From Aequorivita iocasae (lineage in GTDB: Bacteria > Bacteroidota > Bacteroidia > Flavobacteriales > Flavobacteriaceae): a stretch of DNA of 64,000 nt. Positions 6,621 to 16,793 of the stretch are shown here, in pieces (within the stretch, counting starts at the first letter, position 1; every line of letters begins with the position of its first letter). The notes beneath the pieces are model-generated. The model searched no databases. It was not told the DNA's origin and worked only from the letters and a program-made list of their open reading frames with translations. Where the stretch lies: positions 744,001 through 808,000 of the forward strand of contig NZ_CP068439.1 in NCBI RefSeq assembly GCF_016757735.1. Direction: 5' to 3'. The position numbers and the translations under genes were made by a program.

Positions 6621-7937
6621 ATGTCAACGAAAACTGTGCCTTATACGGCGTACAAAGTAAAAGATATTTCCCTTGCTGATTGGGGAAGAAAAGAAATTGA
6701 GCTTGCAGAAGCAGAAATGCCAGGGCTTATGAGTTTACGTGAAGAGTACGGAAACGAGCAACCTTTGAAAGGGGCGCGTATTGCCGGTTGTCTCCATATG
6801 ACCATCCAAACTGCAGTACTTATTGAAACGTTGAAAGCCTTGGGCGCTGAAGTTACTTGGAGCTCTTGCAACATTTTCTCTACACAGGACCACGCTGCCG
6901 CTGCAATTGCCGACGCTGGAATTCCAGTATATGCTTGGAAAGGAATGACCGAAGAGGAATTTGATTGGTGTATCGAGCAAACACTTTTTTTTGGCGAGGA
7001 TCGCAAACCGTTGAATATGATTCTGGATGATGGTGGCGATTTAACAAATATGGTTTTGGACAAATACCCTGAACTTGCCGCTGGCGTAAAAGGTATTTCT
7101 GAAGAAACCACCACAGGTGTTCACCGTCTGTACGAGCGTATGAAAAAAGGCACATTGCCAATGCCGGCAATCAATATTAATGATAGCGTTACCAAAAGTA
7201 AATTCGACAATAAATATGGTTGCCGTGAAAGCGCCGTGGATGCAATCCGCCGTGCTACTGACATTATGATGGCAGGAAAACGTGTGGTAGTTTGTGGTTA
7301 TGGCGATGTTGGTAAAGGAACTGCTGCTTCTTTTAAAGGGGCTGGAAGTATCGTTACAGTTACCGAAATTGATCCAATTTGTGCGTTACAAGCTGCAATG
7401 GACGGATTTGAAGTGAAGAAGTTGGAAACGGTTGTAGGCAATGCAGACATCATAATTACTACAACAGGCAACAAAGACATTGTTCGCGGTGAGCATTTTG
7501 AGGCGATGAAAGACAAAACTATAGTATGTAACATTGGGCATTTTGACAATGAAATTGCAGTAGCCTGGTTAAAGAAAAACCACGGACACACCCATGTTGA
7601 AATTAAGCCACAAGTTGATAAATACACCATCAACGGAAAAGACATTATTCTTTTGGCTGAAGGCCGTTTGGTAAACCTTGGTTGCGCCACTGGCCACCCA
7701 AGTTTTGTAATGAGTAATAGTTTCACCAATCAAACTTTGGCGCAGATCGAACTTTGGAAAAATGGTGAAAACTATGAAAACGAAGTATATATGCTTCCAA
7801 AACATTTGGATGAAAAAGTAGCAAAATTACACCTTGAAAAAATTGGGGTTGAACTTACTGAGCTTTCTGAAGAACAAGCAGAATATATTGGCGTAACTGT
7901 TGAAGGACCCTTTAAGCCTGAGTATTATAGATACTAA
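6621..7937 (+). CDS. ahcY: Adenosylhomocysteinase (S-adenosylhomocysteine hydrolase)
   Basis: A 438-residue cytoplasmic enzyme that splits S-adenosylhomocysteine to adenosine and homocysteine, relieving inhibition of methyltransferases. Conserved blocks are complete: [16 protein letters not shown] near the N-terminus, [31 protein letters not shown] with the catalytic Lys/Asp, the NAD-binding GYGDVGKG (about 226-233), NIGHFDNE, and a C-terminal PFKPEYYRY tail with the NAD-contacting Lys and Tyr. The length is usual for the form lacking the long insert. The gene starts at the ATG at 6621 and is monocistronic, with a strong terminator downstream. Confidence 0.98.
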   Translation: MSTKTVPYTAYKVKDISLADWGRKEIELAEAEMPGLMSLREEYGNEQPLKGARIAGCLHMTIQTAVLIETLKALGAEVTWSSCNIFSTQDHAAAAIADAGIPVYAWKGMTEEEFDWCIEQTLFFGEDRKPLNMILDDGGDLTNMVLDKYPELAAGVKGISEETTTGVHRLYERMKKGTLPMPAININDSVTKSKFDNKYGCRESAVDAIRRATDIMMAGKRVVVCGYGDVGKGTAASFKGAGSIVTVTEIDPICALQAAMDGFEVKKLETVVGNADIIITTTGNKDIVRGEHFEAMKDKTIVCNIGHFDNEIAVAWLKKNHGHTHVEIKPQVDKYTINGKDIILLAEGRLVNLGCATGHPSFVMSNSFTNQTLAQIELWKNGENYENEVYMLPKHLDEKVAKLHLEKIGVELTELSEEQAEYIGVTVEGPFKPEYYRY

Positions 7938-7960
7938 TTCAAAATAAATTTGAAAAGAAT

Positions 7961-7990
7961 AAAACCCTTGCAGATTTGTGAGGGTTTTTT
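7961..7990 (+). terminator. Rho-independent terminator after ahcY
   Basis: AAAACCCT pairs with AGGGTTTT around a 12-nt loop and is followed by further T residues. It lies 23 bp after the ahcY stop. Confidence 0.85.
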
Positions 7991-8042
7991 ATTTCAAAAT
8001 ATTTAACTTTTAAAAAGCTAAGATTATTTATACTTTAATAGA

Positions 8043-8513
8043 ATGATTTATGAAGAGGAAAAAATAAAAGTCCCACGTTTCAACGAAGAATCTGGTTTCT
8101 ACACCACGAAAAAGCGTTCCAAAATGATGGGCAAAATTCGTGGGAAGAACACCAAGCCAGAATTGCTTTTCAGAAAAGCCCTTTGGAAAAAAGGCATCCG
8201 TTATCGCGTGGACACCAAAAAACTGCCCGGAAAACCCGATATTTCCATCATAAAATACAAACTTGCCATTTTCATTGATGGTGAATTTTGGCACGGCTAC
8301 AATTGGCCGGAAAGAAAAGAAACACTCAAAAGCAACCGCGGTTTTTGGATTCCCAAAATTGAACGGAATATGCAGCGCGACCGAGAAGTAAACCATCAAC
8401 TTGAAGAAATGGGTTTTACGGTTTTTCGCTTTTGGACCAATGAAATAAAACATAATTTAGACAAATGCATCAACGATATTTTGGTGTACATAAATACAGG
8501 ACAGAATGATTAA
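8043..8513 (+). CDS. vsr: Very-short-patch-repair-type endonuclease (Vsr-like), orphan
   Basis: A 156-residue protein of the Vsr family, which nicks DNA at T:G mismatches made by deamination of 5-methylcytosine. Visible blocks are KKRSKMMGKIRGKNTKPELLFRK with the conserved N-terminal Glu, YRVDTKKLPGKPDIS with the metal-binding D66, and AIFIDGEFWHGYNWP. Two departures from E. coli Vsr stand out: the first active-site His (THG) is Asp here (IDG), and the Cys/His zinc ligands are absent, as the protein has only one Cys. No cytosine methyltransferase is nearby. It overlaps the next gene by 8 bp. The family is clear; activity on T:G mismatches is inferred. Confidence 0.88.
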   Translation: MIYEEEKIKVPRFNEESGFYTTKKRSKMMGKIRGKNTKPELLFRKALWKKGIRYRVDTKKLPGKPDISIIKYKLAIFIDGEFWHGYNWPERKETLKSNRGFWIPKIERNMQRDREVNHQLEEMGFTVFRFWTNEIKHNLDKCINDILVYINTGQND

Positions 8514-9645
8514 CTCAAAACTCCCAAATATAGAAACCTCCATCTTCGCCAAAATGAGCAAAATGGCAGCGGAACACCATGCGCTTAACCTTTCTCAGGG
8601 ATTCCCAAATTTCCCCAGCGACCCCACTTTGAATGCTTTGGTGGACAACGCAATGCGCGACGGTTTTAATCAGTATGCGCCAATGCCCGGAGATTTTGAA
8701 TTGCGGATGGAAATTTCAAAAAAAATAGAAAATCTTCACAATCATTTTTACAATCCCGAAACTGAAATCACAATTACGGCTGGTGCAACTCAAGCTATTT
8801 TTACAATAATCGCTGCGACAATTAGTAAAGGCGATGAGGTAATTATTTTCACTCCCGCCTACGATTGTTATGCACCAACGGTGGAACTCTTCGGTGGAAA
8901 AATTGCTCCCATTCAACTGAAACCTCCTTTTTATAGTGTGGATTGGCAGGAGGTTTCGGATAAGATTTCTTCAAAAACGAAAATGATTATCATCAACTCG
9001 CCACACAATCCAAGTGGAATGCTGTTTTCAAAAAACGATATGCTTCAATTGCAGGATTTGGCAGAGAAAAATAATCTGTTGGTTTTAAGCGATGAGGTTT
9101 ATGAACACATCATTTTTGACGGGAATATACATCAAAGTGCATCAAAATATGAAGCTTTGGCGGAGCGAAGTTTTGTAACTGCCTCCTTCGGAAAAACATT
9201 TCACAATACTGGCTGGAAAATGGGCTATTGTGCCGCACCCAGAAATTTGATGGAGGAATTTCAAAAAGTACATCAATTCGTGGTTTTTTGCGTAAACCAT
9301 CCCATTCAAAAAGCATTGGCAACTTATTTAAAAGACGAAAATCATTATTTGAAACTGTCGGATTTCTATCAGCAAAAGCGCGATTTTTTTCTGCATTTAA
9401 TGGAAGGTTCCAATTTCAAAATTATTCCGTCTAAAGGAACTTATTTTCAAATGCTCGACTTTTCAGAAATTTCAAATGAAAACGATATCGCTTTCGCGGA
9501 AAGACTTACGAAGGAACATAAGATTGCGACCATTCCAACGTCCGTTTTTAACGAAGGCAAAAAAGATTTTAAACAGATTCGGGTTTGCTTTGCCAAAACG
9601 GATGAAACTTTGGCGGAAGCTGCTAAAATTCTTCAACAGCTATAA
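8506..9645 (+). CDS. Methionine aminotransferase (PLP-dependent, class I; YbdL-like)
   Basis: A 379-residue fold-type I aminotransferase. Motifs are LSQGFPNFPS at the N-terminus, YAPMPGDFELR, TITAGATQAIF, PAYDCYAP, NSPHNPSGM with the carboxylate-binding Asn, LSDEVYEH, and ASFGKTFHNTGWKMGY with the PLP lysine near residue 230. The pattern is closest to the YbdL / kynurenine-glutamine transaminase K group, which prefers methionine, glutamine and aromatic residues. An omega-amidase lies about 3 kb downstream; in the transaminase-omega-amidase pathway that enzyme hydrolyses the 2-oxoacid amides the transaminase produces. The start ATG is 8 bp inside the vsr gene. Confidence 0.9.
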   Translation: MINSKLPNIETSIFAKMSKMAAEHHALNLSQGFPNFPSDPTLNALVDNAMRDGFNQYAPMPGDFELRMEISKKIENLHNHFYNPETEITITAGATQAIFTIIAATISKGDEVIIFTPAYDCYAPTVELFGGKIAPIQLKPPFYSVDWQEVSDKISSKTKMIIINSPHNPSGMLFSKNDMLQLQDLAEKNNLLVLSDEVYEHIIFDGNIHQSASKYEALAERSFVTASFGKTFHNTGWKMGYCAAPRNLMEEFQKVHQFVVFCVNHPIQKALATYLKDENHYLKLSDFYQQKRDFFLHLMEGSNFKIIPSKGTYFQMLDFSEISNENDIAFAERLTKEHKIATIPTSVFNEGKKDFKQIRVCFAKTDETLAEAAKILQQL

Positions 9646-9724
9646 TTTATAAATATTATCAAATTCCCTTCAAAGAATAAGTTTTATCAATCCAAAGATT
9701 AAAACAACCGATTGATTTTTAAGG

Positions 9725-9751
9725 TTGCAGCCTTTTTAATTGTTATTTTCG
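9725..9751 (+). promoter_or_regulatory. Candidate katG promoter
   Basis: TTG at 9725-9727 and TATTTTCG at 9744-9751 (one mismatch to TAnnTTTG) are separated by 16 nt, just below the usual 17-22. The -7 element is 27 nt before the katG start. I saw no convincing OxyR- or PerR-type palindrome beside it. Confidence 0.45.
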
Positions 9752-9754
9752 TAG

Positions 9755-12052
<2,298 letters not shown>

Positions 12053-12078
12053 ACAAAATGTAAATTATTTTATAAATG

Positions 12079-12113
12079 AAACAGAGTTGCAAAATATGTG
12101 ACTCTGTTTTTTT
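12079..12113 (+). terminator. Rho-independent terminator after katG
   Basis: AACAGAGT and ACTCTGTT form an 8-bp stem around a 13-nt loop, followed by a run of T. It lies 27 bp past the katG stop and ends just before the ankyrin gene start, so it would reduce rather than prevent co-expression. Confidence 0.85.
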
Positions 12114-12127
12114 ACTTTTATGAAACT

Positions 12128-12604
12128 ATGAGAGACAGATTATTTGATTTAATACGCTTGAAAGATGTTTCAGAAGTTAGAACACTGCTGAAAAATTCTC
12201 CTGAACTGGTTTCCGAAAAAGACACTCGCGGCTCCACACCACTTTTACTTGCCACTTATTATGGCTTTTACGATATTTCAGAAATCATTTTAAAATTTCC
12301 GCAAAATATTGATGCGCAAGATGCTTCTGGCAACACCGCTTTGATGGGTGTTTGCTTTAAAGGTTTTGACCATATCGCTAAGCTGTTGCTCGAAAATGGC
12401 GCTAATCCAAATATTAAAAATTTCAACGGTGCTACAGCTTTAATTTTTGCTGCTACTTTTGGACGAAAAGAAATAGTGTGGATGCTTTTGGACAAAGGTG
12501 CAGACAAATCAATAAAAGATGACAGAGGGTTGACGGCTGCAGACCACGCAAAAATGCAGGGTAACCGGGAGATGGTTGAATTGCTTGAAGAAAAAAAAGA
12601 ATAG
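12128..12604 (+). CDS. Ankyrin-repeat protein downstream of katG
   Basis: A 158-residue protein made of about four ankyrin repeats. Typical repeat cores are DTRGSTPLLLATYYGF, DASGNTALMGVCFKGF, NFNGATALIFAATFG and DDRGLTAADHAKMQG, each with the TPL or TAL turn and a following helix pair. There is no signal peptide. I take the ATG at 12128 (MRDRLFDLI), because an earlier in-frame ATG at 12098 lies inside the katG terminator. Ankyrin genes beside catalase genes are known in other bacteria, where the product supports catalase activity; a similar role with KatG is an inference from position. Confidence 0.88.
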   Translation: MRDRLFDLIRLKDVSEVRTLLKNSPELVSEKDTRGSTPLLLATYYGFYDISEIILKFPQNIDAQDASGNTALMGVCFKGFDHIAKLLLENGANPNIKNFNGATALIFAATFGRKEIVWMLLDKGADKSIKDDRGLTAADHAKMQGNREMVELLEEKKE

Positions 12605-12624
12605 AAAATAAAGAAAAAGAAAGT

Positions 12625-13404
12625 TTGAGCAAAAATTTAAAAATAACAATTATTCAAAGCGAACTTCACTGGGAAAATGCCGAAGCAAATCGCGCGATGT
12701 TTTCTGAGAAAATCCAAAATATTGAAGGCGAAACAGATTTAATAATTCTCCCGGAAATGTTTCCTACAGGTTTTTCAATGAATGCCGAAAAGCTTGCTGA
12801 ACCGAACAATGGCGAAACTTTGCGATGGATGATTCAAGAAGCACAAAAAAATAATTGTGCAATAACGGGAAGTATTATCATTTCTGAAGAAAACAATTAT
12901 TACAACCGCCTATTTTTCGTTTTTCCCGATGGAAGTTTTCAAAAGTATGACAAAAAACACACCTTCACTTTAGCAAAGGAAAACAAAACCTATTCTGCGG
13001 GAAATGAACGTTTGATTGTTGAATATAAAGGTTGGAAAATTTGTCCGTTGGTTTGTTACGATTTGCGTTTTCCAGTTTGGGCTAGAAATACGGAAGATTA
13101 CGATGTATTGATGTATGTTGCAAATTGGCCAAAAGTTCGCACTCTAGCTTGGGACACTTTGCTTCGTGCCCGAGCCATTGAAAATATGGCGTATTGCATC
13201 GGTGTAAACCGCGTAGGTTTTGATGGCAATGAGCACGAATATGTGGGCCATTCAGCAATTTATGATGTTTTGGGAAAGCAAATTTCAACAACTAGTTATG
13301 AAACTGAATTTACCGAAACAATTGTTTTGGATAAAGAACACATTGAAAGCAACCGAAAACACCTTCAGTTTTTAAACGATCGCGATCATTTTATTTTAAA
13401 ATAA
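12625..13404 (+). CDS. Omega-amidase / nitrilase-superfamily amidohydrolase (Nit2-like)
   Basis: A 259-residue carbon-nitrogen hydrolase. The catalytic triad is visible: E44 in ILPEMFPTGFS, K111 in YDKKHTF and C144 in LVCYDLRFP. The FPTGFSM and VANWPKVRTLAWDTLLRARAIEN blocks match the omega-amidase branch (Nit2/YafV), which hydrolyses 2-oxoglutaramate and 2-oxosuccinamate, and the ketoacid amides from methionine transamination. The start is a TTG at 12625; the next ATG (near 12697) would remove the first strand. It overlaps the convergent lipoprotein gene by 14 bp. Confidence 0.9.
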   Translation: MSKNLKITIIQSELHWENAEANRAMFSEKIQNIEGETDLIILPEMFPTGFSMNAEKLAEPNNGETLRWMIQEAQKNNCAITGSIIISEENNYYNRLFFVFPDGSFQKYDKKHTFTLAKENKTYSAGNERLIVEYKGWKICPLVCYDLRFPVWARNTEDYDVLMYVANWPKVRTLAWDTLLRARAIENMAYCIGVNRVGFDGNEHEYVGHSAIYDVLGKQISTTSYETEFTETIVLDKEHIESNRKHLQFLNDRDHFILK

Positions 13405-14995
13405 AAGTCTCATTCAAACTCCAGTTGGCCCTAACTTCAATTTGTGTTGGATAATAAATAATCCGCTCGGGCTGCATTCGGTTCAAGAAACTCCCCGTGT
13501 CCCAGCTGCGGTTTTCATTTTCATCGTAAATTATTCTTACAAAATATTTATCGGGTGAAAGTGCTCCAAAAAAAACATCTTTGTTTTCTGTTAGATATTT
13601 TTCCGCCACTATATTGTATTTACTGTCAAGTATTTGAACAATAATCGGAAATGCTTCCACATTAACCAGTGTAAGGTTCAACGTGCCATAATCTGACTCC
13701 AATCGTGTGTTTACGCTAAACTGAATTGTGTCATTGGTTTTTTCAAAAAAATCAGTCAACGCTCCCGGCAAAATATTTATCGAATACGTTTGGTCTTCGG
13801 TCTTTGGAAAATATATTTCGGCCCAATTGTACTTTTTATTTAGCGTAACAGTAGTTTGAACAAAAGAAGAATCTTTTGCCATAACTTGAAATTGTTCGGC
13901 ATCAAAAGTTATAAGCGGCGTGTTTGCACGCAATTTAAAGGTATCTTTTAATTTCAAAGTGCCGGTTTTCAACGCAGAAATAGTCAATGAATCTTTAAAT
14001 AGTTCACGCATGCGCACGGTACCGGTATCAATAAAATTTTTGTTAGTCAGTTTAAAAATTAGTGAGTCTGTTTCCATGGCAGGCTTAAACCAATAATGCA
14101 AGGTGTCCTTTTTTTCGTCCTTAAAAACCGTTGCGATATAATCTTCCGGTTTTTCTGAAAGCAATTCAATATCTATACTGTCTGCACGACCTTCATACCC
14201 AAAAACAATATGGTTTTTTCCTACCTGACTTGCGCGCACAAATTTATAATCGGGCGTTTCCTTAAAAAGTGTAAGTGTGTAACTTGAATCTGCGGGAAGG
14301 GTAATAAGTTCTTTTTCAAAACCTATTTTATCATTTTGTGGTTGAAAAATATAATCGTTGTTTTTTTCCTTCAATGCCAAAAGAAGATATTTTCCTTCCT
14401 TTAAATTGGTTAATTCAAAAACTCCCGTGCTATCTTTGGTGACGGTTATGTAAGTTGGTTTTTCAGAATAAATAATTGAATCCGTAAAAGCTTCGTTTGC
14501 TTCATAAAGCATTACTGTTGTTGGAATTTCCGGCGCTATTAATTGTGCGTCTTTCACTCGTCCCGAAAGCTTTAGACTATCAATATAGCTTCCCGTAGAA
14601 AAAATATATTTATAGTATTCAAACTTGTTTTCTTCGTTATTATCCACTATACTATTTCCAAAGTTGAAAGAATACGTAGTATTTGGTTTTAAAGTATCGA
14701 GTATTTTAATCCGTAGGGTTTTTGAAGTACTTAAAGGCGTAATAATGGGAGTGTATTTCATTGGTGGTGAAATAATGAGCTCTTTGTTTACTTCTTTAAG
14801 TTTTATGTATTCATCAAATCGAATTTCAATTTCACTACCGGTAAAATTTGTAGTGTAATTTTCAGGACTGCTTCTTACTATTATTGGCGGAATGGTATCC
14901 CGTGGCCCACCCGATGGCGATCCTTTTTTTGCACAGTCCACGAATGACAAAATCATCAAAAAAGCTATGGGAATGTAAAGCAGGCGGTGTTTCAC
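13391..14995 (-). CDS. Surface lipoprotein with SbsA-type Ig-like domain
   Basis: A 534-residue protein with a lipoprotein signal ending at C21 (LSFVDC). The SPSGGPRDTIPPIIVRSSPEN segment opens a Big_5/SbsA Ig-like domain (about 35-130) that contains EIRFDEYI and TYSFNFGNSIVDNNE. Further beta-rich segments follow, including a carboxypeptidase-like fold with GVFELTNLKEGKYLL (about 200-215), and near the C-terminus a YFVRIIYDENENRSWDTG block. This architecture is conserved in Flavobacteriia with unknown function; it should sit in the outer membrane. It is cotranscribable with comF upstream (79-bp gap). Confidence 0.85.
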   Translation of the reverse strand: MKHRLLYIPIAFLMILSFVDCAKKGSPSGGPRDTIPPIIVRSSPENYTTNFTGSEIEIRFDEYIKLKEVNKELIISPPMKYTPIITPLSTSKTLRIKILDTLKPNTTYSFNFGNSIVDNNEENKFEYYKYIFSTGSYIDSLKLSGRVKDAQLIAPEIPTTVMLYEANEAFTDSIIYSEKPTYITVTKDSTGVFELTNLKEGKYLLLALKEKNNDYIFQPQNDKIGFEKELITLPADSSYTLTLFKETPDYKFVRASQVGKNHIVFGYEGRADSIDIELLSEKPEDYIATVFKDEKKDTLHYWFKPAMETDSLIFKLTNKNFIDTGTVRMRELFKDSLTISALKTGTLKLKDTFKLRANTPLITFDAEQFQVMAKDSSFVQTTVTLNKKYNWAEIYFPKTEDQTYSINILPGALTDFFEKTNDTIQFSVNTRLESDYGTLNLTLVNVEAFPIIVQILDSKYNIVAEKYLTENKDVFFGALSPDKYFVRIIYDENENRSWDTGSFLNRMQPERIIYYPTQIEVRANWSLNETFILK

Positions 14996-15074
14996 TAAAT
15001 GTCTTTTAAAATTTTGTGGCGCAGCGGCACGGCTTCAAAATTAAACAATATGTAGCAACTATTTACAAATACTT

Positions 15075-15737
15075 TTAGGCTACTGCAATTGTGGCAATAC
15101 TTAGTGATACGTTTTCACCCTTTAGCAGTTGGAGGGCACATTTTTCCAACGTGGCACCTGTGGTTATTATATCGTCTACTAATAAAATGTGCTTGTCTTT
15201 TATTGCTTCCAACTTCTGAATTGAGAAAACCTCTTCGGCCTCAAAACGCAGTATTCTGGTTTTGAAAACCTGTGAACCCGATTTTGAGATTTTAATCAAA
15301 ATATCATCACGATAGGGAACATTTAACGCTTTGGCTATTTCCATCCCAAAACCTTCCACCTGGTTATACCCGCGTTTTTTTAATTTTTGTTTGTGCAGCG
15401 GCACCGGAATCACCAAATCGATTTCTTTATAAGAATCGATTTCAGAAATTTCAGCGCCCAACCATTTTCCGAAGAAAGTGCTGACCTTCTTTTTTCCGCG
15501 GTATTTTAAATTGTGCAAAAGTTCTTGCGTCAACCCTCTTTTCTGAAAATAAATGAGTGCTGTAGCATTCTTCACCAAAAATCTTCCGTAGAATTTATCT
15601 TTCAAACTATTGTTTCCAGTTTTGTGGAATGAAGCAATTGGTAGCGAATGAATACACGCCGTACACAATACGTCTTCCTGTTTCATTAAATGTTGTTTAC
15701 AACCCACACAAACTTTTGGAAATAGTAGATTTAACAT
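15075..15737 (-). CDS. comF: ComF family phosphoribosyltransferase-like protein
   Basis: A 220-residue protein. The N-terminus has a Cys4 zinc-binding motif (CVGCKQH ... CTACIHS), and the C-terminal half has a type I phosphoribosyltransferase fold with LVIPVPLHKQKLKKRGYNQ (about 120-140) and the PRPP-binding loop LLVDDIITTGATL (about 190-202). In competent bacteria ComF proteins help DNA uptake across the cytoplasmic membrane; most Flavobacteriaceae have the gene without proven competence. It is divergent from the coiled-coil protein gene. Confidence 0.92.
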   Translation of the reverse strand: MLNLLFPKVCVGCKQHLMKQEDVLCTACIHSLPIASFHKTGNNSLKDKFYGRFLVKNATALIYFQKRGLTQELLHNLKYRGKKKVSTFFGKWLGAEISEIDSYKEIDLVIPVPLHKQKLKKRGYNQVEGFGMEIAKALNVPYRDDILIKISKSGSQVFKTRILRFEAEEVFSIQKLEAIKDKHILLVDDIITTGATLEKCALQLLKGENVSLSIATIAVA

Positions 15738-15767
15738 ATTTTAAGAATTTTTACCATTTTGTAAACG

Positions 15768-15796
15768 TTTGTTAAAGAAATACCTGCCTACTTTTA
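15768..15796 (+). promoter_or_regulatory. Candidate promoter for the coiled-coil membrane protein
   Basis: TTTG at 15768-15771, a 17-nt spacer, and TACTTTTA at 15789-15796, which matches TAnnTTTG except for the last base. It is 25 nt before the start codon at 15821. Confidence 0.5.
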
Positions 15797-15820
15797 CCAC
15801 CTAAACTTAACTTATTAATT

Positions 15821-16708
15821 ATGAGTAGCGAAAACGAAAACAATAGTGGCAAATTTAAGATTCTGATTGGCGTACTTTCAGTATTACTTATTGCCTTGGC
15901 CGTTTATACTGTAACGTTGTTCAACGATAGTAAAAATACGGTATCAAATCTTGAGATGCAAAAGGCAGATATTGAACAAGAGCTTGAGGGCCTGATTGCA
16001 AATTACGATGAAGTAATAAAGGAAAATGAACTTAAAGACAAAGATTTATTAGCAGCGAGAGAAAGAATAACGATTCTGCTAGATTCGGTGAAAGATGCCC
16101 AAGCAAATGTGGCCTTGATTGAAAGATACAAAGCCGAAGTAGGCAGACTTAAGCAGGAACGCTCTATGCTTTTTAAACGTGCTGATAGTTTAATTGCTGT
16201 AAACAGACAGCTCGCTATGGAGCGCGATAGCACCTCAATGGAGCTTTCCAATACACGAATGGTTGTAGACTCAGTAAGTCAGGAAAATTTGGCTATGAAC
16301 GAAACCATTAAAAAAGGTTCTATTGTAAAAGCAACCGACCTTCGCGGTGAAGCTGTAATTATAAGAAACAGTGGAAAAGTAGTTGATACCAAACGTGCAA
16401 GTCGTGCTGATAAGATTAGAGCTTGCTTTACCTTGGCACCTAACGCCATTGCAACAAGGGGTGACAGGACATTGTATGTTCAAGTTATAAACCCTCGTAA
16501 CAAAATGATGGGTGATGATGCTGTAAAACAGTTTGAGGAGAAAAACATTAATTATAGTAGTTCTACAAATGTATTTTACGAAAATGACGAATTGGATGTA
16601 TGTATCTTAGTAAATTCAGCCGAAGCAGATCTTGTGGAAGGACGTTATACCATCAACCTTTTTGATGGGCCAAACCAAATTGCGACCACTACCATGGAGC
16701 TTAAATAA
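15821..16708 (+). CDS. Membrane-anchored coiled-coil protein of unknown function
   Basis: A 295-residue protein with one transmembrane helix at residues 13-30 (ILIGVLSVLLIALAVYTV), a long coiled coil at about 37-160 (repeated heptads with LEMQKADIEQELEG and VGRLKQERSMLFKRADSL), and a C-terminal beta-rich domain (about 175-295; LYVQVINPRNKMMG, YTINLFDGPNQIA). The likely topology puts the C-terminal domain in the periplasm. Such proteins are conserved in Flavobacteriia and are sometimes annotated as ParA-like, but there is no Walker motif here. I assign no function. Confidence 0.8.
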   Translation: MSSENENNSGKFKILIGVLSVLLIALAVYTVTLFNDSKNTVSNLEMQKADIEQELEGLIANYDEVIKENELKDKDLLAARERITILLDSVKDAQANVALIERYKAEVGRLKQERSMLFKRADSLIAVNRQLAMERDSTSMELSNTRMVVDSVSQENLAMNETIKKGSIVKATDLRGEAVIIRNSGKVVDTKRASRADKIRACFTLAPNAIATRGDRTLYVQVINPRNKMMGDDAVKQFEEKNINYSSSTNVFYENDELDVCILVNSAEADLVEGRYTINLFDGPNQIATTTMELK

Positions 16709-16749
16709 TCATGTTTTAAAATTAAAAGTAGGTAATTTTAAAATAAATG

Positions 16750-16782
16750 AAACCGCTGTGAACTTATCACGGCGGTTTTTTT
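16750..16782 (+). terminator. Rho-independent terminator before glyS
   Basis: AACCGCTGTGA and TCACGGCGGTT form an 11-bp stem with one mismatch around a 5-nt loop and are followed by seven T residues. The T tract runs straight into the glyS -7 element. Confidence 0.9.
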
Positions 16783-16789
16783 ATTTTTG
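16782..16789 (+). promoter_or_regulatory. glyS -7 element, only 4 nt before the start codon
   Basis: TATTTTTG matches TAnnTTTG exactly. With initiation about 5-8 nt downstream, the transcript would begin at or within the glyS ATG (16794), so the mRNA would be leaderless or nearly so. The -33 region would lie within the preceding terminator stem. Confidence 0.5.
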
Positions 16790-16793
16790 CGCT

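Noticed and set aside
6641-7114. Long open frame antisense to ahcY (157 codons)
   Set aside because: It lies wholly inside a well-conserved gene, has no recognisable domain, and its residue composition mirrors the sense codons.
12098-12127. Longer N-terminus of the ankyrin protein
   Set aside because: These codons lie within the katG terminator and encode an unusual aromatic stretch (TLFFYFYET); the ATG at 12128 fits the domain start.
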